A stretch of DNA of 64,000 bases from positions 1-64,000 of the forward strand of contig DASZWD010000054.1 in the NCBI GenBank assembly GCA_035546775.1, given 5' to 3'. The notes below the pieces were generated by a model, which did no database searches, was not told the origin of the DNA, and worked only from the letters and a program-made list of their open reading frames with translations. The stretch's first letter is position 1. The number at the start of each line of letters is the position of its first letter. This stretch comes from Acidimicrobiales bacterium (GTDB lineage Bacteria; Actinomycetota; Acidimicrobiia; Acidimicrobiales; JACCXE01). This document shows, in pieces, positions 16,413 through 24,693 of this stretch. The position numbers were made by a program, and so were the translations under genes.

Positions 16413-17696
16413 GTGCCGACGACGATCATGTGGTTCCGCCGCGATCTGCGACTCGCCGACAACCCCGCGCTCGTCGAAGCAGCGCGCGCCGGCAGCGTCG
16501 TTCCGTTCTTCTGCCTCGACGACGCGCTGCTGCGGCCCGCGGGGTGCAATCGCGTGGCGTTCCTCCTGCGGAGCCTGCGCGCCCTCGACGCGTCGCTCGA
16601 CCATGCGCTGGTGGTGCGCCGCGGCGATCCCGTCGCCGTCGTGCCGGCGCTCGCCCGCGAAGTCGGCGCCGACGCGGTCTACGCAACCGCTGACTTCGCG
16701 CCGTACGGCGCGGCGCGAGATGACCGCGTTCGCGCCGCGATGGCGCTGCCGCTGCATCTCGTTTCGAGTCCTTATGCCGTCGCGCCGGGGACGGTGCGCA
16801 ACGGCAGCGGCGAGCCGTACAAAGTGTTCACGCCGTTCAAGCGTGCCTGGCGCGCTGCCGGGTGGCCGGCGCCGCGCAAAGCGCCGCGGGTGCCGCAGTG
16901 GGTGACCGGCGTCGCCAGCGACGGCATCCCGGACGACCCGCACACCGACGCCACCCTGCCTGCCGCCGGGGAGGCGGCGGCCAAGCAGGCGGCGCGGGCG
17001 TTCTGGGATCGGCACCTGGCGCGCTATGACACCCAGCGCGACCGTCCTGACCTCGACGCCACCAGTCGTCTCTCGCCGTATCTCAAGTTCGGCGCTCTCC
17101 ATCCGCGGCAGTTGCTCGCCCGGCTCGACGGCACCGACGCCCACCGTGTGTTCACCGACGAGTTGTGCTGGCGCGAGTTCTACGCCGACGTGTTGTTCCA
17201 TCGACCGCGCAGCGCTCGCGAGACGCTGCAGGCGAAGATGCGCGGCCTCGAGGTCGACACCGGTGCCAACGCGGACGCGCGCTTCGACGCGTGGGCGGCG
17301 GGCCGAACGGGCTATCCGCTGATCGACGCCGGCATGCGGCAACTGCTCGCCGAAGGATGGATGCACAATCGCGTACGCATGGCGACGGCGAGTTTCCTGG
17401 TGAAGGATCTCCACGTCGACTGGCGCCGCGGCGCCCGCCATTTCATGCACCACCTCGTCGACGGGGATCTCGCGTCGAACCAACACGGTTGGCAGTGGAC
17501 CGCCGGCACGGGCACCGACGCTGCCCCGTTCTTCCGCGTGTTCAGTCCGACCCGCCAGGCCGCTCGCTTCGACCCCGACGAGGCCTACGTTCGGCGGTGG
17601 GTGCCCGAGTTCGGCACCGACGATTACCCCGCGCCGATCGTCGACCACGCCGTCGAGCGGGCCGACGCGTTGCGCCGCTACGCCGCGTTGCGATAG
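16413..17696 (+). CDS. phr: Deoxyribodipyrimidine photolyase
   Basis: 427 residues with a GTG start; typical length for class I CPD photolyases is about 430-480. The N-terminal part has the photolyase alpha/beta domain (WFRRDLRLADNPAL). The C-terminal FAD domain is complete: TSRLSPYLKFGALHPRQLL, ELCWREFYADVLFHRP, MRQLLAEGWMHNRVRM, FLVKDLHVDWRRGARHFMHHLVDGDLASN and QWTAGTGTDAAPFFRVFSP. It uses blue light to split cyclobutane pyrimidine dimers. It is divergent from the HemD-like regulator with a 73-bp gap and appears to be a single-gene unit. Confidence 0.92.
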   Translation: MPTTIMWFRRDLRLADNPALVEAARAGSVVPFFCLDDALLRPAGCNRVAFLLRSLRALDASLDHALVVRRGDPVAVVPALAREVGADAVYATADFAPYGAARDDRVRAAMALPLHLVSSPYAVAPGTVRNGSGEPYKVFTPFKRAWRAAGWPAPRKAPRVPQWVTGVASDGIPDDPHTDATLPAAGEAAAKQAARAFWDRHLARYDTQRDRPDLDATSRLSPYLKFGALHPRQLLARLDGTDAHRVFTDELCWREFYADVLFHRPRSARETLQAKMRGLEVDTGANADARFDAWAAGRTGYPLIDAGMRQLLAEGWMHNRVRMATASFLVKDLHVDWRRGARHFMHHLVDGDLASNQHGWQWTAGTGTDAAPFFRVFSPTRQAARFDPDEAYVRRWVPEFGTDDYPAPIVDHAVERADALRRYAALR

Positions 17697-17757
17697 GTCG
17701 CGCGCCCGCCGGCCGGAGTAAAGTCCGGTGCGAGATCAAGCCAGGCCGGGGGGGGAT

Positions 17758-19455
17758 GTGACGAAAGTCCGAGCAGTGCGTCGTGGCCTCAGCGCGGTCG
17801 TTGCTGCACTCGCGGTGGCGCTGCTGCCGTCCACGCCCGCCGTTGCCGCTCCGCCGCGGATTTGCAACTGGAGCCGCTACGGCCGTGACGCCAGCCTGAG
17901 CTTCGCCGCACCGAGCCGCTGCACCAAGCTCAACCGGGCCAACGCCGCGCTGATGGTGCCCAAGTGGTACTTCCACGGCAAGGACTCGATGTCGGCGTCG
18001 ACCACGGTCGTCGACGGCGTCGTGTACGAAGGCTCCTGGGACGGCGTGCTGCACGCGCTGTCGGCCAAGACGGGCAAGCAGCTGTGGTCGTTCAAGGTCG
18101 ACGACTCACACGAGAATGCCTTTGGTCGCATCGTGTCGACGGCGGCGGTCGACACGTTCGCCGTGCCCGGCGTCGGCAAGGTGCCCGTGTTGCTCTTCGG
18201 CGGCGGCGGCACCCTGTATGCCCTGGCCCCCGGACGCGTCGGGCCGGTGCTCCTCGCAAAGGTCGACGTCGACCCGCGGACACCCGAGTTGAAGGCGAAG
18301 CAAGACAAGGCCGGCGATCATCCCGAGGTCGAGATCGAGTCCTCACCGCTCGTCGCCCACTTCGCCGACGGCGATCGCATCTACGTCGGCTTCGACCTGC
18401 ACAACAACGACCACGTGGGGCGCGCCGGCATGCTGGCGTTCACGCTGCGCCCCGACGTCGGCCACGGCCGGCCGTACGCCTTTGACCTCGCGTTCAAGTT
18501 CGACCCCGAGCGCCACGCGGTCCTCCACTCGTTGACGGAAGACTCGGGTTCGGGTTGGGGCTGCGGTGACGTGTGGTCGTCGCCGGCGTTCCAGCCGACG
18601 GGACCGAACGACGGCGTCGTGGTGTTCGGCACCGGCAACTGCGACCACTCGAAGGAGTCGGCGGCCGCCGGCGAGGTCGGACGCGAAGGCATCTTCGCCA
18701 TCAACGCCCGCAGCGGCCAGCGGCTGTGGGAGTACCACCCGCGCCCGCCCCAGGACCTCGACGACGACTTCGGCGCGTCGCCCAACATCCTCGACAACGG
18801 CGCCGCCGTCGGTGAAGGCGGCAAGGACGGCTGGTACTACAAGCTCGACCTCCACACCGGGAAGTTGCTTTGGGCGTCGCACGCCGGTCAGGCGGGCCAC
18901 CTCAACACTGGCTTCGCCGTCGGCGGGTTCATCGGTACCACCGCGGTGGGCAGGGTGAAGCCCGCAGGACTCGGTGCCTCCCGTCCAGCCATCTTCGGCG
19001 CCGTCGCCATCGATACGCCGATCGCCCGTCCGATCGACGACCACCACGGCTCGCTCAGCACCAACCTCGCCGCCGATCCCACCCGCGTGTTCTCGCTCGT
19101 CGCCATCGACGAGCAGACGGGCGACGTCCTGTGGCGCGCTCCGATAACGGCGCCGTCGTACGGCGCGGTCACCTACAGCAACGGCGTCGTACTGATGGCC
19201 GACACCGTCACGTTCAGCCTCGACGCTTTCAACGCCAACACGGGCGCGCTGCTCGCGTCGCGGCCGATCCCCGGGCCGCCGTCGAGCGCGCCCGTCGTCG
19301 TCGGCGACTCGATCTACGTCGCTATCGGCACCAGCGAGTCGGACCTCGAGTTCAAAGCGTTCGGCCACCAACTCCAGAACGCGTTCAGCGACACGATCGG
19401 CGAGAGCCCGCTGAGTCCGCTCAGCGGCGTCATCGCCTTCAAGCTCCCCGGCTAG
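17758..19455 (+). CDS. Secreted PQQ-type beta-propeller protein
   Basis: 565 residues from a GTG at 17758 that follows a G-rich ribosome-binding site; an upstream ATG at 17728 has none. Residues 1-31 are a Sec signal peptide ending AVAA. The remainder is a PQQ-dependent dehydrogenase-like eight-bladed propeller, with blade motifs such as GVLHALSAKTGKQLWSF, FAINARSGQRLWEY, KLDLHTGKLLWAS, VAIDEQTGDVLWRA and DAFNANTGALLAS. Conserved Trp-docking repeats are clear. I cannot confirm the catalytic Asp/Glu and PQQ ligands by eye, so enzyme activity is uncertain; it could be a structural or electron-transfer propeller. Its end overlaps the convergent TetR gene by 4 bp. Confidence 0.75.
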   Translation: MTKVRAVRRGLSAVVAALAVALLPSTPAVAAPPRICNWSRYGRDASLSFAAPSRCTKLNRANAALMVPKWYFHGKDSMSASTTVVDGVVYEGSWDGVLHALSAKTGKQLWSFKVDDSHENAFGRIVSTAAVDTFAVPGVGKVPVLLFGGGGTLYALAPGRVGPVLLAKVDVDPRTPELKAKQDKAGDHPEVEIESSPLVAHFADGDRIYVGFDLHNNDHVGRAGMLAFTLRPDVGHGRPYAFDLAFKFDPERHAVLHSLTEDSGSGWGCGDVWSSPAFQPTGPNDGVVVFGTGNCDHSKESAAAGEVGREGIFAINARSGQRLWEYHPRPPQDLDDDFGASPNILDNGAAVGEGGKDGWYYKLDLHTGKLLWASHAGQAGHLNTGFAVGGFIGTTAVGRVKPAGLGASRPAIFGAVAIDTPIARPIDDHHGSLSTNLAADPTRVFSLVAIDEQTGDVLWRAPITAPSYGAVTYSNGVVLMADTVTFSLDAFNANTGALLASRPIPGPPSSAPVVVGDSIYVAIGTSESDLEFKAFGHQLQNAFSDTIGESPLSPLSGVIAFKLPG

Positions 19456-20132
19456 CCGCGGCGAGCGATCTCGTCGACCACCGCGGGGTTGCCGACCACG
19501 TCGCGCCACGAGGGGACCCCGAGGTTGATCAACAGCAACTGCTTGCGCGAGCGCTCGATGATCTCGGCGCTCTCCTTGGCGTCGGCTTCCAGTAGCTCGG
19601 CCGCCATGTGGATCATCGTCTCGGCGATCGACGACGCCAGCATGCGCCGGTCCTCCGCCGTCCAGTCGCGCACGAAGGGGAACTGCTCCAGGTCGACCAT
19701 CAGCTCGTCGGCGAACAACTCGAGTTCACGCCGGATCGCGCGCCGGATGCGCTTGACGCCGCCGTAACGCTCGCGGGCGATGAAGCGGAAGTGCAACTTG
19801 TTGCGTTCGGTCGCCGCCACGACGGCTTCGACGGACGCGTCGATGGCGTTGGTGATGAGGTTCGGGTTGGCGCGCGCGTCGCGCAGCATGGCGTGCAGCG
19901 ACTCGAAGGACTGATCGACGAGGGCGAGGCCGAGCGCCTCCATGTCGTCGAAGTGACGGTAGAACGCGGTCGGGGAGATGCCGGCTTCCTTGGTGACCTC
20001 GCGCAGGCTGATCGAGTCGAAGCTGTTGCGACTCAGCAGTTTCAGCGCGGCCCGCAGCAGTGCCTTGCGCGTGAGTTCCTTGCTCTCGTCCCGAGACCGG
20101 GACGAGTACGCGCGGTGGTGCGGACTCGGCAC
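19452..20132 (-). CDS. TetR-family repressor (FabR/DesT-like)
   Basis: 226 residues with a GTG start. The N-terminal TetR helix-turn-helix is clear at about residues 20-65 (RKALLRAALKLLSRNSFDSISLREV, then AGISPTAFYRHFDDMEALG). The ligand domain resembles FabR, which senses the saturated/unsaturated acyl-CoA balance. The gene is divergent from a ferredoxin reductase and a fatty acid desaturase, the arrangement known for DesT in Pseudomonas, so it probably represses that pair. The 57-bp gap contains two inverted repeats that could be its operators. Confidence 0.85.
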   Translation of the reverse strand: MPSPHHRAYSSRSRDESKELTRKALLRAALKLLSRNSFDSISLREVTKEAGISPTAFYRHFDDMEALGLALVDQSFESLHAMLRDARANPNLITNAIDASVEAVVAATERNKLHFRFIARERYGGVKRIRRAIRRELELFADELMVDLEQFPFVRDWTAEDRRMLASSIAETMIHMAAELLEADAKESAEIIERSRKQLLLINLGVPSWRDVVGNPAVVDEIARRG

Positions 20133-20142
20133 CTGTGAAGTA

Positions 20143-20197
20143 TGTCACATTCAGTTGACAGATGTGCACCGATCTGATTCAGTGTACATATGTTCAC
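20143..20197. promoter_or_regulatory. Candidate operators in the TetR / ferredoxin reductase divergent promoter
   Basis: Two inverted repeats lie in the short divergent gap. The first is TGTCA-8 nt-TGACA at 20143-20160. The second is GTGTACAT-ATGTTCAC at 20182-20197, a 16-bp palindrome with one mismatch that covers the ATG of the reductase gene (20190). Either could bind the divergent TetR repressor; the second would block both transcription and the start codon region. Confidence 0.55.
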
Positions 20198-21179
20198 CGA
20201 ATCGCTCGCCCGCCGGACCCTCAGCGGTCTCGTCCATGGGCGCATCGTGGCGGTCGACCGCTCGGCCACGAACTCCGTCCTCCTGACGATCGAGCCGAAC
20301 CGCAACTGGACGGGTTTCGCCGCCGGCCAGTACACGCAGCTGTCGGTCGAGATCGACGGCGTGCGCCACACCCGCTGCTACTCCATGTGCTCTGTCGCCG
20401 GCGACGACCGCCGCTTCCAGCTAGGCATCAAGGCGCATCCCGACGGCCTCGTCAGCCGGTGGCTCGTGGCCAACGCCGCGCCCGGAATGGTCGTCGGCTT
20501 GACGCCCGCCGCCGGCGAGTTCGTGCTGCCCGACGCGCGCCCGACCCGCACCCTGCTCGTCAGCGGCGGCAGCGGCATCACGCCGGTGCTGTCGATGCTG
20601 CGCACGCTGTGCGCCGAGGGCCACGCTGGAGCCGTCACGTTCCTGCACTTCAACCAGTCGCCGACGGGCGTGCTGTGCGGCGACGAGATTGCGGCGCTCG
20701 CCGCTGCGCATCCGAACGTGCGCGTCGTCATGGCGTACAACGAACTGCTGACCGAAGCGCACCTCGACGCCGCTGATCCGCAGTGGCGCGACGCCGACGC
20801 CTTCGTGTGCGGCCCGGCCCCGATGATGGACGCGGTGCGTGCGCACTACGACGCCGCCGGCGTCTCGCAGCGCTTCCACCAGGAAGCGTTCACGCTCACC
20901 GCCTTCGTCGGCGAAGCGGGCGACGTCAGCGGCGCCGTCTGCTTCGCCGGCAGCCAACTCGAGGTGGCAAGCGACGGCCGCACGCTGCTCGAGCAGGCCG
21001 AGGCTGCCGGCCTCACGCCCCAGAACGGATGCCGCATGGGCATCTGCCACACCTGTCCTCGCCGGCTGGCTCGCGGCACCGTCCGCAACGTCGTCACCGG
21101 CGAACTCACCAGCGACCCCGACGTGAACGTCCGCATCTGCGTGAGCGTGCCCGTCGGCGACGTCGAAATCGATCTCTAA
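20190..21179 (+). CDS. Ferredoxin-NAD(P) reductase with C-terminal [2Fe-2S] domain
   Basis: 329 residues. Domains in order: an FAD-binding flavodoxin-reductase barrel (VDGVRHTRCYSMCSV near residue 60), an NAD(P)-binding domain (LLVSGGSGITPVLSMLRTL; FVCGPAPMMDAVRAHY), and a plant-type [2Fe-2S] ferredoxin domain (NGCRMGICHTCPRRLARG plus the later Cys in VNVRICVSVP). It supplies electrons from NAD(P)H to the desaturase encoded 13 bp downstream, in the same way as the desaturase-linked reductases of mycobacteria. Its ATG lies within a palindrome that may be the TetR operator. Confidence 0.88.
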   Translation: MFTESLARRTLSGLVHGRIVAVDRSATNSVLLTIEPNRNWTGFAAGQYTQLSVEIDGVRHTRCYSMCSVAGDDRRFQLGIKAHPDGLVSRWLVANAAPGMVVGLTPAAGEFVLPDARPTRTLLVSGGSGITPVLSMLRTLCAEGHAGAVTFLHFNQSPTGVLCGDEIAALAAAHPNVRVVMAYNELLTEAHLDAADPQWRDADAFVCGPAPMMDAVRAHYDAAGVSQRFHQEAFTLTAFVGEAGDVSGAVCFAGSQLEVASDGRTLLEQAEAAGLTPQNGCRMGICHTCPRRLARGTVRNVVTGELTSDPDVNVRICVSVPVGDVEIDL

Positions 21180-21192
21180 GGAGTCTCAAGAA

Positions 21193-22299
21193 ATGGTTGC
21201 CGTTCTCCAACCTCAACTCAGCACCCGGGCGACCGCCGCGTCGTTCGGCCTCACCGACGACGACCTCGACGCCTTCGGTGCCGAACTCGACGCCTTGCGC
21301 GACAACGTGATCGCCACCCGCGGCCAGGCCGACGCCGACTACATGCGCCGCGTCATCCGCGTGCAGCGCAGTCTTGCGGTGTCGGGTCGCGCCAGCCTGT
21401 TCCTCGTGGCGGTACCCGGCCTCGGCCCCATCGCCTGGGTCTACGGTGCCGGCGCACTGGGCGTGGCCAAGATCCTGGACAACATGGAGATCGGCCACAA
21501 CGTCATGCACGGCCAGTACGACTGGACGCGCGACCCGGCGCTGGCGAGCGCCACGTTCGACTGGGACACCGTGTGCCCCGGCGACCAGTGGAAACACTCG
21601 CACAACTACTTGCACCACACGTTTACCAACGTGGTCGGCAAGGACCGCGACATCGGCTACGGCGTGCTGCGCATGAGCGAGTCGAAGCGCTGGACGCCGT
21701 GGGACCTGCTCAACCCGCTCAAGGCGAGCGCCCTCATGCTCGCCTTCGACCACGGCGTGATGCTCCACGACGTCGAGGTCGAGCAGTTGATGAAGGGCAA
21801 CAAGACCTGGAAGTCGCAGTGGCCGATCCTGCGCGACGGACTGAAGAAGTCGGCGAAGCTCGACGGCCTCGACTACGTCGTGTTCCCGCTGCTGACCGGT
21901 CCGTTGTTTCTCTCGACGCTCGCGGCCAACGCGACCGCCAACCTCGTGCGCAACCTGTGGTCGTTCTCGATCATCTTTTGCGGGCATTTCCCCGAAGGCA
22001 CCCACCAGTTCAGCGTCGACGAATGCGAGAACGAGTCGAAGGGCCACTGGTACTTCCGCCAGTTGCTCGGCTCGGCGAACATTCGCGGCAGCAAGCTGTT
22101 TCACGTTCTGTCGGGCAACCTGAGCCATCAGATCGAGCACCACCTCTTCCCCGACCTTCCGGCGAGTCGCTACCAGGAGCTGGCGCCGCAGGTGCAAGCA
22201 ATCTGTGAGCGCTACGGGCTGCCGTACAACACGCGGGGCTTTTCGGGTCAGCTCACCTCGACGTGGAAGAAGATCTGGCGGCTCGCATTCCCGGGTTGA
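21193..22299 (+). CDS. Membrane fatty acid desaturase
   Basis: 368 residues, preceded by an AAGGAG ribosome-binding site. The three His boxes of acyl-lipid/acyl-CoA desaturases are present: GHNVMHGQY, HNYLHHTFTN and QIEHHLFPDLP. Hydrophobic segments surround them (LFLVAVPGLGPIAWVYGAGALG; FPLLTGPLFLSTLAANAT). The QIEHH form of the third box is shared with front-end and omega-type desaturases. It inserts a double bond into a membrane fatty acid using O2 and electrons from the reductase upstream, probably under control of the divergent TetR protein. Position specificity cannot be read from sequence. Confidence 0.9.
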   Translation: MVAVLQPQLSTRATAASFGLTDDDLDAFGAELDALRDNVIATRGQADADYMRRVIRVQRSLAVSGRASLFLVAVPGLGPIAWVYGAGALGVAKILDNMEIGHNVMHGQYDWTRDPALASATFDWDTVCPGDQWKHSHNYLHHTFTNVVGKDRDIGYGVLRMSESKRWTPWDLLNPLKASALMLAFDHGVMLHDVEVEQLMKGNKTWKSQWPILRDGLKKSAKLDGLDYVVFPLLTGPLFLSTLAANATANLVRNLWSFSIIFCGHFPEGTHQFSVDECENESKGHWYFRQLLGSANIRGSKLFHVLSGNLSHQIEHHLFPDLPASRYQELAPQVQAICERYGLPYNTRGFSGQLTSTWKKIWRLAFPG

Positions 22300-22324
22300 G
22301 CCACGGACGGCTTAGCTTGTACCG

Positions 22325-22711
22325 GTGGAATCCGGGGCAGTGAGCGCGTTGATCGTCGACGACGCCGAAGACATGCGCCTGCTGCTGCGCCGCGTGCTCG
22401 AGCGCGCCGACATCACCATCGTCGGCGAGGCGGTCGACGGGCTCGACGCCCTGCGAGCGGTGGCCGAACTCGGACCACCACCGGTGCCGACCGTGATCGT
22501 GCTCGACAACATGATGCCGAATCTCAACGGACTCGAGGCCGCCGAGCAGCTGCTGCGCGATGACCCGACGTTGCGGATCGTGCTGTTCACCGCGTACCTG
22601 AGCGACGAGGTGTCGCAGCGGGCGGCCGAACTCGGCATCCGCGCCGCGGTGTCGAAGTCCGATTTGTTCAACCTCGCCCCGTTGATCCTCGACGTGGCGG
22701 GCGCCGCGTAG
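22325..22711 (+). CDS. Receiver-only response regulator (copy 1)
   Basis: 128 residues from a GTG. A complete receiver domain: the acidic pair in LIVDDAEDMR, the phospho-acceptor Asp61 in VIVLDNMMPN, a Thr in LFTAYL and the Lys in VSKSD. No output domain follows. It is closely similar to the receiver at 27036-27419 (both have PPPVPTVxVLDNxMP and GLEaAExxL), so the two are paralogues on either side of the kinase operon. Likely a phosphate shuttle or protein-binding regulator for the adjacent kinases. It converges with the next gene with no gap. Confidence 0.85.
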   Translation: MESGAVSALIVDDAEDMRLLLRRVLERADITIVGEAVDGLDALRAVAELGPPPVPTVIVLDNMMPNLNGLEAAEQLLRDDPTLRIVLFTAYLSDEVSQRAAELGIRAAVSKSDLFNLAPLILDVAGAA

Positions 22712-23059
22712 TCAGGCGGCCACGGCGCGGCGCAGCGCCGACAGATTGCCCTTCTCGACAAGGATCGCGCCGGCTGCCTTGGCGTCGCGCACGACATCGG
22801 GCGTCACGTAGTTCGTGTAGACGACCACCTGCATCCCGTCGCCCTGGACTTGGCGGGCGACGTCGACGCCGTCGATCCCGGCCCCGAGCCGCAAGTCGAC
22901 GACGAGGACGTCGGGGCGCCGATCGGCGCACAGGCGCAGCCCGGTCTCCCCGCTGGTGGCCGTCCCCACGATCTCGTGGCCCTCGAGGCCGAGGTCGAGT
23001 TGCAGCAGGCCGAGCACCGCCTCGTCGTTGTCCACCAGCACGACGCGGCGCGGGCTCAT
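22712..23059 (-). CDS. Receiver-only response regulator (copy 2)
   Basis: 115 residues from an ATG inside the stop of the upstream kinase (ATGA). Receiver signatures: acidic residues in LVDNDEAV, the phospho-acceptor Asp in VLVVDLRLG, YTNYV at the Thr/Ser position (Thr) and Lys in LVEKG. It ends soon after the receiver, with no output domain. It is the last gene of the four-gene kinase operon (26896 down to 22712). It is more divergent from the other three receivers. Confidence 0.85.
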   Translation of the reverse strand: MSPRRVVLVDNDEAVLGLLQLDLGLEGHEIVGTATSGETGLRLCADRRPDVLVVDLRLGAGIDGVDVARQVQGDGMQVVVYTNYVTPDVVRDAKAAGAILVEKGNLSALRRAVAA

Positions 23060-24693
23060 GCCGACTTCGCCACCGTGGATTCGGCCGCGTGCGCGAGCGG
23101 GAGCGCGAAGGCGACCGTGGCGCCACCACCCGCCCGGCGTTGCGCCCAGATCCGGCCACCGTGGGACGTGATGATCTTGCGGCAGATATACAGACCGAGA
23201 CCCGTGCCGGTGACGTTGGCGTGGCGCCCCCGGCTGAACTTCTCGAACGACCGCTCGATCTCGTCGTCGCTGAGACCAAGCCCGCGGTCGCTCACCTCCA
23301 CGACGGCCTCGCCCCCAACCGTCGTGACGTGCACGTCGATGCGGCTGCCGACAGGTGAGTTCTTGATGGCGTTGTCGAGCATGTTGGCCAGCACCTGCTG
23401 GATGCGCTCGGGATCGGCGCGCACCTCGCTGTCGGTCGCCTCGGCGGTGACGACGAGTTCGCGCTCGGGATTGAGCACGCCGTCGACGGCAACCTGCGCC
23501 GCCGCCGCCAGGTCGAGCGTTTCGAACGCATACGCCAGCTCGCCGGCTTCGATGCTGGCGGTGTTCAAGACGTCGCGGCTAAGCGCGTGCAGCCGGCGGG
23601 CGTTGGCGTACGCCTGCGACAACGCGTGACGGCGGTCGTCGTCCTTCATCGCCTCCCAGTGGTCGATCAGTGTTTGCAGGAAGCCGAGCTGTCCGGTGGC
23701 GGGCGTGCGCAGCTCGTGTGACACGATGCTGATGAACTCCTCGTGCGCCGCGCTGATCTCGGCCAGGCGGGCCTGTTCACGCCGCGCCGCCTGCAGGCGG
23801 GAGAACAACGTAAAGAACGTGACGATGCCGCCGATCAGGGCGACGCCCATCAGCAACAACAGCGCCGAGCGCAACGGCGCCGTCAGGTCGCCCTCGAACT
23901 CCTTGGTCGTCTGCCGGAAGGTGGCGTGCCAGCCGACGCTCGGAATCGGTGCGCTGGCGGTGATCCACGCGCCCTTGCGGTGGAAGTCGGAACTCGTTCG
24001 CAGCAGCGACGCGTCGGCGCGCTTGCCGACGATGTTCACGTTGGTCGACGAGATGACCGTGCCCGTGCTGTCGACGAAGGAGTACTCGTCGGTCTTGGCG
24101 CGGTGGAAGCCGGCAATGAAGCCGTTGAACGCCGAGTCCTTGGCGACATCGGACTCCTGCACCAGCGCGCCGACGACGGGACCCGTCGCACTCGCGCGGA
24201 TGGGGCGCGCGATGGCGATGGTCGGCAGCGGCGTCGTCAGGCTGGCCCGCGATGTCGCCAGCACCAGCGGCGTTCCGGCGAGCACCTTGTCGAGGCCGGC
24301 GCGGTCCACCTTGGTGCCGACCACGCCCGGATCGGCGAGGAGCGTGCCGTCGGTGACGACGCCGTGCGCGTCGACCAGGTACATGCCGGTGCGCGCCGTC
24401 GGCTGCGCCGCTTGGAGCTGCTCCAGACCGGTGGCGTCGGACGTATCGGACGGCGTCAGGTGCCAGGTCGCGCCCGTCACCGGGTTGGTCAGTCCCGCGG
24501 TCGAGGCCAGCGCCGGCGCGAATGCACTGTCGAAGACGCGGGCGAACTGTTCGAGTTGCGCCAGTTGCAGGCGCTCGAGGGCGTGACGCCCGTTGCGCTC
24601 CGCGCTGAGTACTGCGGTCACCACCGACGCGGCCAACGCGACCACGATCACGGCGGCGAACACCGCGATTACGCGGTCACGGCGTGAGGCCAT
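23056..24693 (-). CDS. Membrane histidine kinase with extracellular sensor domain
   Basis: 545 residues with an ATG preceded by AGGAGG. One transmembrane helix near residues 8-28, an extracellular sensor of about 240 residues (dCACHE-like: TGMYLVDAHGVVTDGTLL, LVQESDVAKDSAFNGFIAGF), and a second helix around 275-297. Then a HisKA domain with the phospho-His in ISIVSHELRTPATGQLGFL, and an HATPase_c domain (NMLDNAIKNSPVGSRI, LGLSDDEIERSFEKFSRG, GTGLGLYICRKIITSHGG). It overlaps the upstream kinase gene by 25 bp and the downstream receiver by 4 bp. The signal is unknown. Confidence 0.88.
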   Translation of the reverse strand: MASRRDRVIAVFAAVIVVALAASVVTAVLSAERNGRHALERLQLAQLEQFARVFDSAFAPALASTAGLTNPVTGATWHLTPSDTSDATGLEQLQAAQPTARTGMYLVDAHGVVTDGTLLADPGVVGTKVDRAGLDKVLAGTPLVLATSRASLTTPLPTIAIARPIRASATGPVVGALVQESDVAKDSAFNGFIAGFHRAKTDEYSFVDSTGTVISSTNVNIVGKRADASLLRTSSDFHRKGAWITASAPIPSVGWHATFRQTTKEFEGDLTAPLRSALLLLMGVALIGGIVTFFTLFSRLQAARREQARLAEISAAHEEFISIVSHELRTPATGQLGFLQTLIDHWEAMKDDDRRHALSQAYANARRLHALSRDVLNTASIEAGELAYAFETLDLAAAAQVAVDGVLNPERELVVTAEATDSEVRADPERIQQVLANMLDNAIKNSPVGSRIDVHVTTVGGEAVVEVSDRGLGLSDDEIERSFEKFSRGRHANVTGTGLGLYICRKIITSHGGRIWAQRRAGGGATVAFALPLAHAAESTVAKSA

